Shown one piece after another: positions 23,567 to 32,499 of a stretch of 64,000 nucleotides of DNA (position 1 is its first letter; each line of letters opens with the position of its first letter). The stretch is from Ahniella affigens. Its GTDB lineage: Bacteria; Pseudomonadota; Gammaproteobacteria; Xanthomonadales; Ahniellaceae. The DNA is taken from the NCBI RefSeq assembly GCF_003015185.1, contig NZ_CP027860.1, positions 372,001 to 436,000 of the forward strand. Direction: 5' to 3'. The position numbers and the translations under genes are program-made. A model generated the notes under the pieces. The model worked only from the letters and a program-made list of their open reading frames with translations, was not told the DNA's origin and searched no databases.

Positions 23567-25186
23567 ATGAACGCGAATCAACGCGCTGGCGCAGGTCGAA
23601 CATCGAGTGCGGTTTCAGACGAGCCCACCACCGAGCCACTCTCTAACGCACTTTCGGCAATCGCGGATCAGGCGCCGGTCGCATGGGATCTGCTGGCCCA
23701 GACCAGCCTCCAGCCGGGTGAACTCGAAGGGCTGCGGCTGATCGAGGATGTCGCCCGCGCATTTCGCGGGCAAGGCATGCCTGGTGAGACCGAGACCAGA
23801 CCGGTCGCGTTTACCTGGAATGGTCTGCAAGTGACTGAGCGACTCGGCGCTGGCAGTTATGGGGACGTCTGGCGAGCGTTTGACCCGTGGCTCGAACGCG
23901 AGGTCGCGCTCAAGCTGTTTCGCGGGCACGCCAGTGCAGGTTTGGATGAAGCGCGGCGTCTGGCGCGGCTCCGCCATCACAATGTATTGAGCGTGTTGGG
24001 CTGTGCCATTGCCGATGATCGCGCCGGCCTTTGGAGCGAGCTGATCGAAGGCAACACCTTGGCCGACCTCATCACCCGCGGCGGCCCGCTGAGCGCGGCC
24101 GAGACCATGCGCGTCGGTCGAGATCTGGCGCAGGCGTTGGTCGCCGTGCATGGCGCGGGTCTCGTGCATGGCGACATCAAAGCATCCAACGTCATGCGCG
24201 AGCGTGGTGGCCGCATCGTCCTGATGGACTTTGGGGCGGGTGGCGAAGCGCGACTGCTCGCCGCGCAGCGCGTGCGTTCGGGTACCTTGGCGTACTTGGC
24301 GCCGGAAGTGCTCGATGGCGCGCCGGCCTCGCAGCAGAGTGATCTGTTCGCGTTGATCGTGTTGCTGCATCTCTTGTATCGCGGGCATTTGCCGTGGTCG
24401 GCAGATTCGGCGCTGGAGTTGCGGCGGGCACAAAACGTGCCGCCCCAACTGCTACCCAAACAAGGCGATCCCATCGAACAGCATTTGTGTCGGATGATCG
24501 CGCAAGGCTTGTCGGTAGACCCGCGAAAACGAGTCGGTGACGCACAAAGCCTGGCTCGTTGCTTGCAAATTCAGACCAACATGGCAACGCCGGTCGCACC
24601 GATTCGCCGCCACCTGGGGCTGGCGATTGCGGCGAGTGCGGTACTGGCTTTAGGCATATTCGGATGGATGTTGCGGCCTGATTGGCGCACCGACGTCAAG
24701 TTTGTGCGACTAGGCGAATCGGGTCCGGTGAGCTTGGAACCTGATGCCAGCGTCCGTGCCGGCGATCGCTTGCGTCTACAGTTCGAGAGCAATCGCCAAG
24801 TCTACGCCTACGTGCTGAATGAAGATGATCAAGGCATCGCGACCGTCCTCTTTCCGTTGTCAGATCGCGATAATCCGCTGCCTGCAGCCAAGGCTCTGGA
24901 ATTGCCAGGTGGTGTCGATTCGGGGCTTGCCTGGGAAGTCGGTGCAAGTGGCGGGCAGGAAGAGTTCTTAATTGTGGCGAGCGCCGAGCCGTTGACCAAT
25001 CTGGAACAAGCTCTGGCTGACTGGCGGCGGGCGCGCGGCGTGCAGCGCTCGGTGGACCAAATCGTGACCGTTGCGCCGCCGGAATTGAGTGGTGCGCAAC
25101 TGAATGCCCTGGTGCGATCGCTGGAGGGTGACGTTCGTCCGGAGTCTGTCCAGAAATGGCAGTTTCGATTCACCCACACGCGCTGA
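23567..25186 (+). CDS. Transmembrane Ser/Thr protein kinase with DUF4384-like periplasmic domain
   Basis: 539 residues. A Hanks-type kinase domain spans about 88-335: Gly loop LGAGSYGDVW, Lys116 in VALKLF, catalytic loop HGDIKASN (201-208), DFG (221-223) and APE (245-247), all needed for activity. The loop has Gly before the catalytic Asp, making it a non-RD kinase. One membrane helix (about 350-369) leads to a C-terminal domain (about 385-500, with VRAGDRLRLQFESNRQVYAYVL and TVLFPLSDRDNPLP) that resembles DUF4384, known beside kinases and caspase-like proteins. The topology is cytoplasmic kinase, periplasmic sensor. It starts 3 bp after the sigma gene and precedes the CHAT gene by 52 bp. Confidence 0.9.
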   Translation: MNANQRAGAGRTSSAVSDEPTTEPLSNALSAIADQAPVAWDLLAQTSLQPGELEGLRLIEDVARAFRGQGMPGETETRPVAFTWNGLQVTERLGAGSYGDVWRAFDPWLEREVALKLFRGHASAGLDEARRLARLRHHNVLSVLGCAIADDRAGLWSELIEGNTLADLITRGGPLSAAETMRVGRDLAQALVAVHGAGLVHGDIKASNVMRERGGRIVLMDFGAGGEARLLAAQRVRSGTLAYLAPEVLDGAPASQQSDLFALIVLLHLLYRGHLPWSADSALELRRAQNVPPQLLPKQGDPIEQHLCRMIAQGLSVDPRKRVGDAQSLARCLQIQTNMATPVAPIRRHLGLAIAASAVLALGIFGWMLRPDWRTDVKFVRLGESGPVSLEPDASVRAGDRLRLQFESNRQVYAYVLNEDDQGIATVLFPLSDRDNPLPAAKALELPGGVDSGLAWEVGASGGQEEFLIVASAEPLTNLEQALADWRRARGVQRSVDQIVTVAPPELSGAQLNALVRSLEGDVRPESVQKWQFRFTHTR

Positions 25187-25226
25187 GCGGGCGGTGCTGC
25201 CGTATCCTGTGCGGCATCCACGGTCT

Positions 25227-25241
25227 GGAGCCTGCATCTTG
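25227..25241 (+). promoter_or_regulatory. Ribosome site and TTG start of the CHAT gene
   Basis: GGAG at 25227-25230 lies eight bases before TTG at 25239-25241. This start gives a clean signal peptide (MRTPCLTVGLWFVALLTA...), whereas the longer frame from 25104 overlaps the kinase gene and buries that segment. I therefore take TTG as the start. Confidence 0.75.
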
Positions 25242-28200
25242 AGAACACCTTGTCTGACGGTTGGGCTTTGGTTCGTCGCGCTGCTGACAGCGTCCATGCT
25301 GGCCGACGCAGCTGCGCCAAACTCGGCCATTCCCGAGCGATTCGTGGCGCTGATTCAGGATGACCGCCCAAGTGACGCCAGGCGTCTGGCCGAGCGCGAA
25401 TACCAAGACTTGGCGCCCGACGCCAGCATGCTGCAGCGATGTGAGGCCTTGGAGTTGATCATGGTGCTATTCGGCTTCGAGCCGGGCGCACCGGATGATC
25501 TGAGCGCCCGTTATGCCACGCAGTCTTTATCTTGCTGGCAGTCTCTGCCTGGTGATCGCGCACGCGCATTTGCGGTGGCGCGCGAGCTCCGTCAGGCACG
25601 CCGACTGATCATCGAAGGCAAGTATCAAGAAGGCTTCGCTTTGGAAGCAGCACGCCGGCAGGAATTCGACGCCCTGCAACGCCACCTGCCGGCGTTGCAG
25701 CAATCCATGTGCTGGGACGCAATCGGCAATGCCGCACAATGGCGGGATGAGTTGGAGGCGGCCGCCCAGGCATTTCGGAAGGCCACCGATGTGCTGGACG
25801 GCGGGGCCAGCGCTGAGCGCATCCAGCAGGCGCAGATGCTTGGCGTCTTAGCGTTGCGGCTCGAACGGGCCGGGCAACTGGCCGAGGCGATGGCTGCGAT
25901 CGATCGCGCCGACACATTGATGGCGCCGCCGTTTCCGGCGCCAAAATTTGTTCGGGCGACGCTCCATGGCCGGCGCGCAACGATCGCGTTCTTTGCGAAC
26001 CGTTGGGATCAAGCGCTGACGCACGCCGATGCTGCAATCGCGTTGTTCCGGCCGCTGGGACCGAGCGTCAATGAGCAACTTGCATTGAATCTGGTGACAC
26101 GCTCGAATGCCCTGAAGAAAAGCGGCCGACAAGCCGATGCGTTGCCGCCACTGATTGAGGCAATCGCATTGGAGCGCGCTTTGCCCGATCAGGATCTGAC
26201 CGGACTCGCAGCGCACATGAATCAACTGGGCACGCTGCAGTTTGAGCTCAACCAGATCGAAGCGGCAGAAGCGAGTTTCAACGAGTCCTTGGCGCTCTAT
26301 CGGGAAGCGCTGGGTGCGGGCAAGGAACTGGGTTATCCCGCCGCCGCGAACCTGGCGGCGGTGCTGCTCGCCCGTGGCAATACCCGGGATGCCCGTGCGC
26401 GCATGGATACGTATGTCGCCCGCGCCGAGCAACAATTGGGGCCGGACAACGAGCGTCTGCCCGAACTCCTACTGGAGCAGGGCAACTATGCCTATGCCGA
26501 CCACGACTATGCCGCGGCGGAGGCCATTCACCAGCGTGCGCTCCGTTTGCTGCCGAAGGTCGAGGGCGTTCTGGCCGCGCAACGCTACTGGCATACGCGA
26601 AGTCTCGCGCGCGCGCAGCATGGGCTCGGCAATGATCGCGCGGCGTTTGCGACCGCAGTCAACGCCGAACGCCAGCGCCAGCAACTGTTGCGCAATGTCG
26701 GCAGTCATCTGGGGAGCGACCATGCGATCGCCTTGCAGCAAAAGCTGACCGGCACCCTCGACATGATCCATGCCTTAGTGGCTGCTGATCCAGACCCAAA
26801 GCGCATCGAAATCGCCTGGGATCTCGAGATCGCAGCGCGCCAGAGCGTCGCCCGCCTCATCGGCGCGCGTCTGCAGACGGCGCGACAAACCGCCGATGCG
26901 ACGACGCAATCGCTCTGGTTAGCGTATGAGCAGGCCAGCGATGCCTACACCAACGCCACTCTATCGCCCGCCAGCGACCAAGTCGCAATGGCGCGTCGCC
27001 GCGAGGCGCTGGATCAAGCCGAGCGCGCGCTCGCCGCGCAGGTGCGAGCGGTGGCGCAGGCGTTGGAGCCGGGCGCCGATCGGGTCGCCGCATTGAAGTC
27101 GGCACTGCCCCGTGGCAGCGCGCTGATCGCGTATGTGCAGTTCACGCAAGATCCCTGGCAGCCCGAAAACACCGGTCGAGCGGCGTCCGAGGGTCGCTAC
27201 TACGCTTATGTTCTGAGTGCATCCGAACCGGCAACGCTGACCGATCTTGGTTCCGGCACGCGCATCGCGGCGGCCGTGGGCCGCTGGCAGGAATCCTTGC
27301 GCGACCCACGCAGCAGCGCGCTCGAACTCAAACAAGCGGGGCGGGCGCTCCGGCGCTTGGTTCTCGATCCGCTCTCGATTCCGACGCAATTATCGCGGCA
27401 CTACATTGTTCCGGCCGGCGATTTGTATCGGGTCAGTTGGCTGCCCTTGCCGGTGGCGGACGAACGCTCAGCGCAACGTTTGGTGGACACCGGGCCTGAT
27501 GTGCAATTGCTCGACAGCGAACGCGAATTGCGTGTGGCTGCCGGCACTCAAGTCGCCGATTCCTTACTGTTGGTTGGTGCCCCTGCGCTCGCGAATCGCG
27601 AACGTCATCTCACGGGATGCGGGCTGGCAGAACTGCCCGGCGCATCGGCCGAAATTGATGCGCTGAGCAACTTGTGGCGGCCCGAGAAAGCGTCACCCAG
27701 CATGTCGGTCCTGGTTGGCAAAGCGGCCATGGAGCCGGCAGTGCGGCGTGCCATGCAGGCAAGCCGGCTGCTGCATTTCGCCACCCATACCTTGAGCACT
27801 CAGGCTTGCGAGCCGTTGTTGGCGAGTCGATCGGTCAAGCTCATTGATACGACAGCAACGCCGTTGCGACCAGAAGATCGCGGGCGTGGCGCGCTGGTGC
27901 TCAGCACGCCAACCAAGCCCGCGCCAAAAATGAATCCGGCGCGTACCGATGGTTTGCTGACGCCGGAAGAAGTCGTCACGATGGATCTTTCCGAGGTGCA
28001 ATCGGTGGTCTTGTCGGCATGCGACACGGGTGCCGGGGCGGTGACGCCGGAAGAAGGCGCGTTCGGACTTCGCCGCGCCTTTCGACTGGCAGGTGCGCGC
28101 AGCGTGGTCATGAGTCTTTGGCCGATCGACGATGCCGCCACCGCCGCATTGATGCAGGCCTATTACCGCGAACGTCTGCAACGCAGGGCCGAGGTGCCGA

Positions 28201-28310
28201 CCGCGCTTAGAGCGGCGGCTTTAGCGGTGATCGCTGAGCGCACCGCGGCCGGTGAATCGGTGCACCCTTACTACTGGGCCGGATTTGTCGCCAGCGGGGA
28301 CTGGCGCTGA
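25239..28310 (+). CDS. Exported TPR-CHAT protein (caspase-like peptidase candidate)
   Basis: 1023 residues from the TTG start. A signal peptide (about 1-25, ending MLADAAA) suggests export to the periplasm. Residues ~90-560 are helical repeats of TPR type (for example AAHMNQLGTLQFELNQIEAA and LLEQGNYAYADHDYAAAEAI). The C-terminal ~330 residues are a CHAT domain. Its predicted catalytic dyad is intact: His850 in LHFATHT and Cys928 in VVLSACDTGAG, followed by GLRRAFRLAGARSVVMSLW. CHAT proteins include separase-like and caspase-like proteases, for example the CRISPR-associated Csx29/TPR-CHAT. Here it is the third gene after a sigma factor and a membrane kinase. Substrates are unknown. A hairpin repeat begins 17 bp after the stop. 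Confidence 0.88.
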   Translation: MRTPCLTVGLWFVALLTASMLADAAAPNSAIPERFVALIQDDRPSDARRLAEREYQDLAPDASMLQRCEALELIMVLFGFEPGAPDDLSARYATQSLSCWQSLPGDRARAFAVARELRQARRLIIEGKYQEGFALEAARRQEFDALQRHLPALQQSMCWDAIGNAAQWRDELEAAAQAFRKATDVLDGGASAERIQQAQMLGVLALRLERAGQLAEAMAAIDRADTLMAPPFPAPKFVRATLHGRRATIAFFANRWDQALTHADAAIALFRPLGPSVNEQLALNLVTRSNALKKSGRQADALPPLIEAIALERALPDQDLTGLAAHMNQLGTLQFELNQIEAAEASFNESLALYREALGAGKELGYPAAANLAAVLLARGNTRDARARMDTYVARAEQQLGPDNERLPELLLEQGNYAYADHDYAAAEAIHQRALRLLPKVEGVLAAQRYWHTRSLARAQHGLGNDRAAFATAVNAERQRQQLLRNVGSHLGSDHAIALQQKLTGTLDMIHALVAADPDPKRIEIAWDLEIAARQSVARLIGARLQTARQTADATTQSLWLAYEQASDAYTNATLSPASDQVAMARRREALDQAERALAAQVRAVAQALEPGADRVAALKSALPRGSALIAYVQFTQDPWQPENTGRAASEGRYYAYVLSASEPATLTDLGSGTRIAAAVGRWQESLRDPRSSALELKQAGRALRRLVLDPLSIPTQLSRHYIVPAGDLYRVSWLPLPVADERSAQRLVDTGPDVQLLDSERELRVAAGTQVADSLLLVGAPALANRERHLTGCGLAELPGASAEIDALSNLWRPEKASPSMSVLVGKAAMEPAVRRAMQASRLLHFATHTLSTQACEPLLASRSVKLIDTTATPLRPEDRGRGALVLSTPTKPAPKMNPARTDGLLTPEEVVTMDLSEVQSVVLSACDTGAGAVTPEEGAFGLRRAFRLAGARSVVMSLWPIDDAATAALMQAYYRERLQRRAEVPTALRAAALAVIAERTAAGESVHPYYWAGFVASGDWR

Positions 28311-28326
28311 GAATGGATTCGCGTTG

Positions 28327-28390
28327 GGAGCCTCTGAACAGGTTCAGAGGCGATGCGGGTCTGAAAGTCCAGGTTGGATGTATTCAGACC
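28327..28390 (+). repeat. Composite hairpin repeat, copy A
   Basis: Two palindromic modules: module 1 is GCCTCTGAA, a CAGG loop and TTCAGAGGC (a perfect 9-bp stem); module 2 is GGTCTGAA ... TTCAGACC with the inner AGTCC sequence. It lies 17 bp after the CHAT stop. Related copies are at 34064, 46272, 50912, 56338, 56837, 57793 and 61896. It lacks modules 3 and 4 found in copy B. It may end or protect the operon mRNA. Confidence 0.8.
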
Positions 28391-28472
28391 CTGCCGAAGT
28401 TACCCGCAATTTTGATGTTCGGATTCCACAGTCAGGCGCATTGCCATCGGTATTCCCCACCGAGGCCGTCCC

Positions 28473-29882
28473 ATGTCGCCATTGAAATCCGCCTGTCTGA
28501 TGTTTGGTCTCTTGCTCGCGTCGCGAGCCGAAGCCGACTGGCTCAACTTGAATGTGCTGCGTCCGTCTGATCTGCCCGCTGCCACCAGCAATACGAACTT
28601 CGGCCAGAGCGTGGCGGCGGACTATGGCGACGATGGGCGCATCCGCGCGCTGTATGTCGGTTCACCCAACGAGACGGCAGTGTTCAACAATGTCAGCTAC
28701 CCAGGCAACGGCGCTGTCTATGTGTTGATCCCGAATGGCAATGCCTGGGTCGTGCACACGCGTTTGGTGCTCGCGGGTTATCTCCAGGCCAATGCCCATT
28801 TTGGTGCCGCCATCGCGGTGCATCGCGGTTCCATCATCATTGGCGCTCCGGATTTCGACAACGAAGGCCATCCGAATAGTGGTCGGGTGCACTTTCTTCA
28901 GGATTATCGCTGGAACAGCGCCAGTCCAACACCGCTACTCATTGGCCTATCCAGTCGCGGCACAACACTCGATAACTCACGCCTGGGCGCCAGTGTCGCG
29001 GTCGCTGGCGGCGGCTTGAATACGGTCTCTGGCAACGCACCGAACAGCGATGGCAGCTGGTTTGCCGCTGGTGCGCCGGGAATGGTCGGCGCTGGCTGTG
29101 TGCTCGTCGATCACTTTGGTGCCAACTATAACTTTGACCTCGGTGACCGGGCGGATATCGGCAGTGTTTGCTCAGGCAACGCCGGGGATGCACTGGGTGC
29201 GAGCGTGGCCGTGCAGGCGCCCGGCAATAATCAAGTGATTCTGCTGACCGGAGCACCCGGGACGATGCAGAACGGTCAGGCGGCTGCGGGCGCGGCACAC
29301 GTCTACATTCGGGTGAATGGTGTGCTGACGCTGATCGATACGCTGTTGCCGCCAAACCCGCAACTGCTCGATTCGTTCGGCACCAGCGTGGGCTTGCAGC
29401 CGCCCCTGGCCTACGTCGGCGGCACCGGTCGAATCCTGCAAGGGGTGGGGCGCACGGGTTCAGTCAGTGTGTTCGAGCCGGCCGCTATTCTCGGCTATGA
29501 CTTTGCGACGGAAGTGTTTCCAACGGCACCGCGCGCCGCCGGTGACCTATGCGGCGCCTCGCTGTATCCCGACTTGCTCGATACCGAACGATTTGCAATG
29601 GGTTGTCCTGGTGCCGATGGCAGCGTTGCCAATCAGGGGGTACTGCGCGTGCTCCAGAAATTGACCTTCATGGGTATCCCGATTTGGGTGAATCAGCGCC
29701 TGGCGGTGGAGGACAGTCCGCACGGCGCCGATGACCTGGGGCGCAGCGTGGTGCTGGTTAATGGCCGTGCGTACGCGGGCGCGCCGCTTGCCGACGACAG
29801 CGTAGGCGCCAACAACGGTGCAGTCTACGAATTTGCCGACTCATCCACGCTGCCGGAAGTGTTTGCGGACAGCTTTGAATAG
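28473..29882 (+). CDS. Secreted FG-GAP/integrin-like beta-propeller protein
   Basis: 469 residues. A signal peptide (MSPLKSACLMFGLLLASRAEA) is followed by repeats with the FG-GAP flavour: NTNFGQSVAADYGDDG, NAHFGAAIAVHRGSIIIGAPD, SRLGASVAVAGG and DALGASVAVQAPGNNQVIL. These build a propeller like the integrin alpha headpiece and usually bind calcium or other proteins; no enzymatic motif was seen. The protein ends ...EVFADSFE, a short acidic tail similar to the ...LLRDGFE end of the protein at 32500. It follows the CHAT operon after 162 bp containing repeat copy A, so it may be a separate unit. Confidence 0.75.
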   Translation: MSPLKSACLMFGLLLASRAEADWLNLNVLRPSDLPAATSNTNFGQSVAADYGDDGRIRALYVGSPNETAVFNNVSYPGNGAVYVLIPNGNAWVVHTRLVLAGYLQANAHFGAAIAVHRGSIIIGAPDFDNEGHPNSGRVHFLQDYRWNSASPTPLLIGLSSRGTTLDNSRLGASVAVAGGGLNTVSGNAPNSDGSWFAAGAPGMVGAGCVLVDHFGANYNFDLGDRADIGSVCSGNAGDALGASVAVQAPGNNQVILLTGAPGTMQNGQAAAGAAHVYIRVNGVLTLIDTLLPPNPQLLDSFGTSVGLQPPLAYVGGTGRILQGVGRTGSVSVFEPAAILGYDFATEVFPTAPRAAGDLCGASLYPDLLDTERFAMGCPGADGSVANQGVLRVLQKLTFMGIPIWVNQRLAVEDSPHGADDLGRSVVLVNGRAYAGAPLADDSVGANNGAVYEFADSSTLPEVFADSFE

Positions 29883-30008
29883 CCCAATTCAAGCCATCCC
29901 AATGCGGTTGGTTGCGCCGGGGGTGGCCGATGCGCTGCGCCCCGGCTTCTGGCGCGGGCGGGAATGCGCGATACTGCACTTCAGTTTCGCTGCAATACTC
30001 GCCGCTGC

Positions 30009-30356
30009 ATGCCGCGCCCCACGACTCGTAAACGCCGACTCACCAAACCCGGTCCAGGGGTGCTGCTGGCCGAGCGCTTTGCGCGCCTCTGTGCGCCGAC
30101 GAACCCTTGGCGCGCGCTGGGTGTGACCCAGGTCGAATGGCGACAGTGGATGATTGGCCGAAAGCCCATGCCGATGTCGATCCGCCGCAGTATTGACGCC
30201 CATCTGCGGCTCCATGATCTGGGTGCGCGCGGACAAGCCGCGTTCGCGGATCTCCTGAATAGCGTTGGTGACGCCAAGCGCGGCAGCGCTGAACAGCAGT
30301 TGCTGTTGGACTTGAGTGCGAGTGCGCAAGTGGGCGATACATCAAAGTCGGACTAA
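30009..30356 (+). CDS. Small hypothetical protein, possible helix-turn-helix
   Basis: 115 residues, not recognised. The N-terminus is strongly basic (MPRPTTRKRRLTKPGPG). The middle (RALGVTQVEWRQWMIGRKPM then SIRRSIDAHLRL) could form a Cro/CI-like helix-turn-helix, where VTQVEWRQW and GRKPMPMSI would be the turn and recognition helix. The C-terminus is Ala/Gln/Ser-rich. I chose the ATG at 30009 because the longer frame from 29964 adds nothing conserved; no strong ribosome site is visible. Coding is likely but not certain. Confidence 0.45.
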   Translation: MPRPTTRKRRLTKPGPGVLLAERFARLCAPTNPWRALGVTQVEWRQWMIGRKPMPMSIRRSIDAHLRLHDLGARGQAAFADLLNSVGDAKRGSAEQQLLLDLSASAQVGDTSKSD

Positions 30357-30473
30357 TTCAAACATGGCGCGGAATGTCGGCATGCGTGAATGCCGAAATG
30401 ACGGCAGCATGCGCGGGCTCTCGATGAATTGCCTCGCTAAGATAGAGAGACCCAACGACAGTCAAAGGACACC

Positions 30474-31421
30474 ATGACCACTGCCATCCTCGCCATTCTT
30501 GCTGGCTTGGTCCTGCTCGCCATCGGTGCCGAAGGCCTCGTTCGCGGCGCGAGTCGCATTGCGCTGCAGCTCGGTGTAACGCCACTGGTGATCGGCTTGA
30601 CGATCGTCGCTGCGGGTACCGGCAGTCCGGAAATGGTGGTCAGCTTTCAAGCTGCATTTGCCGGGAGCAGCGATCTGGCGCTCGGCAATATCGTTGGCTC
30701 GAACATTGCGAATGTCGCGTTGATCCTCGGACTCGCCGCCATCGTGCGGCCGCTGCAAGTGCGGTCCGCGCTGTTGCTTCGCGAAATGCCCATCATGATC
30801 GGCGTGACGCTCGCATTGATTGCCATGTTGGCCGATGGTCAGCTGGGTCGGATCGATGGCGCGCTGCTCAGCATCGGCGCTGTCGTCTACACGATCGGTG
30901 CGTATCGGGCGTCAAAACGCGATCGCGATGCGGCAGTGGCCGAGGAATTCGCTAATGAGCTGCCCAAGACGACTGGCAATACCGCGAGCAATGTGATCTT
31001 CATTGTTGGTGGTTTGGGCGCCTTGGTATTCGGTGCGACGCTGCTGGTCGATGGCGCCGTGGTCATCGCCAAGTCGATCGGCATGAGCGAGGCGGTGATT
31101 GGTTTGACGATCGTCGCGATCGGGACCAGCTTGCCCGAACTCGCCACGTCGGTACTGGCCGCCTGGCGCAAAGACGCCGATGTGGCGTTCGGCAACGTCC
31201 TGGGTTCGAACATCTTGAACATTCTGCTCGTGCTGGGCGTGGTCGCAGTAATTCAGCCGATCGGTGCAGGCGGCATTCGCAGTCTCGATCTCATCGCCAT
31301 GGCCGCCAGCGCGATCTTGCTCTACCCGCTGATGTGGCGCGGCCGCGTCTTGAGTCGGTGGGAGGGTGGGCTGCTGCTCCTGGGCTATGTGTTGTATCTG
31401 GCGCTGGCGTTGCGGGCTTGA
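30474..31421 (+). CDS. Calcium/sodium antiporter, YrbG family
   Basis: 315 residues and about ten membrane helices, an inner-membrane CaCA exchanger. The two inverted alpha repeats are clear: GLTIVAAGTGSPEMVVSFQA with GNIVGSNIANV, and GLTIVAIGTSLPELATSVLA with GNVLGSNILNI. The acidic residues in the two (G)xPE motifs that bind the cation are present; the first repeat reads GTGSPE instead of the usual GTSxPE. A basic cytoplasmic loop (YRASKRDRD) separates the halves. The ATG at 30474 has AAAGGA seven bases upstream. It appears to be a single-gene unit. Confidence 0.92.
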   Translation: MTTAILAILAGLVLLAIGAEGLVRGASRIALQLGVTPLVIGLTIVAAGTGSPEMVVSFQAAFAGSSDLALGNIVGSNIANVALILGLAAIVRPLQVRSALLLREMPIMIGVTLALIAMLADGQLGRIDGALLSIGAVVYTIGAYRASKRDRDAAVAEEFANELPKTTGNTASNVIFIVGGLGALVFGATLLVDGAVVIAKSIGMSEAVIGLTIVAIGTSLPELATSVLAAWRKDADVAFGNVLGSNILNILLVLGVVAVIQPIGAGGIRSLDLIAMAASAILLYPLMWRGRVLSRWEGGLLLLGYVLYLALALRA

Positions 31422-31783
31422 TTGGATAGAGGCCCTGGCTCGGCTGGTAAACCAATTCTTGGATCAACGTTGGTTTGAACTAACTTGCCAAACTTGTGTC
31501 TGAAGCAGCGTCACTGGTCGCGAGCACGCTCTTTTTGGATACACCACAGCGCACTGTCTTTGCTGGCAAGAAATTTGCGCGCAGTGAAGATTCTGATGGC
31601 AAGCAACCCCCACACCGACCCTCCCGCGCGCTCGCGGAGGAGGGAGCCAACTCCCTCTCCCACGCGAGTGGGAGAGGGCTGGGGAGAGGGCTACTTGCGA
31701 CACGGCAACACTGAAAGAATCGCGCAACGGCTCCAACCGTTTGACGCTTGAATAAACACCACGGCAGAGAAAATATAATCCTC
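31422..31783. other. Intergenic region with a CCCTCTCCC palindrome
   Basis: No gene recognised in 362 bp. An imperfect AAACCAA/TTGGTTT hairpin lies at 31449-31476. At 31653-31678 CCCTCTCCCAC pairs perfectly with GTGGGAGAGGG around a GCGA tetraloop, followed by CTGGGGAGAGGGC; this is the kind of dispersed palindrome that is widespread in proteobacterial genomes. TATAAT at 31774-31779 lies only 5 bp before the next ATG. Confidence 0.6.
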
Positions 31784-32359
31784 ATGGTTCAAAAGTATGC
31801 AGCGCAGCACGCGAGCAAACCCTACAATCTGGCTTGCTTGGCAAAGCTGCCGCTCACGTTCGTGCTCATTGCGATCGGTGGATCGACCGTTGCAAACGCT
31901 TGGGATTCGACTTGGACTCCAGCACGATTCCCCGTCCCGCCAATCCGTGCGGACGGACGCGTTGACCTGAGTGATTTGAGTTGCGCGACTCAATTTGCGC
32001 GGCTCTTGCCTCTGGCGATGCGAAATAGTCGTTGGCTGCAAGAAAGACGTGACTCGCCAGAAATGGAACGGCGGTTCCAGAACATGTCTTGGCATCCGCC
32101 TGAATTGACGTGGGATGCGTCGCCGTGGCTCAGGTTGGAAGGGGCTGAGCTTGAGCGCGACCTGAGGTTTCTCGCGGCTCCGCGCTTCTCGCTACGCGAT
32201 GCGGATTGCCAGTATCAGGATGGCGAGATTCGGCTTGTTTTCATCGCGCTGATGACATCCCCGGGCTTGGGGACCGGTCACTCGTTTCTACTGGAGGCCA
32301 ACACCGGTGTTGTCACGGCGGTGCAGCAGACTCGATTGTGCTGGACGAGCTGCCTATAG
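31784..32359 (+). CDS. Hypothetical exported protein
   Basis: 191 residues, not recognised. The N-terminus (MVQKYAAQHASKPYNLACLA then KLPLTFVLIAIGGSTVANA) looks like a long signal peptide with a possible cleavage after VANA. The mature part has no known motif; it contains a Trp/Arg-rich stretch (RNSRWLQERRDSPEMERRFQ) and a C-terminal Cys pair (LCWTSC). Base composition is lower in GC than its neighbours near the start, and a perfect TATAAT box ends 5 bp before the ATG, so the message may be almost leaderless. Start at 31784 is chosen for the signal peptide. Confidence 0.5.
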   Translation: MVQKYAAQHASKPYNLACLAKLPLTFVLIAIGGSTVANAWDSTWTPARFPVPPIRADGRVDLSDLSCATQFARLLPLAMRNSRWLQERRDSPEMERRFQNMSWHPPELTWDASPWLRLEGAELERDLRFLAAPRFSLRDADCQYQDGEIRLVFIALMTSPGLGTGHSFLLEANTGVVTAVQQTRLCWTSCL

Positions 32360-32499
32360 TGTACTGCTCGATCCTCGCGGTGGTTGCCGATCGCGGAGAT
32401 TGCTACGTGATGGCGCAGGGTAGACCAATTTGTCAGGTCGGCTGCTGAAAGCGCGTATGCTCCTGAGTCCACATTCATGCGACCGTTCAGGATCACCAC

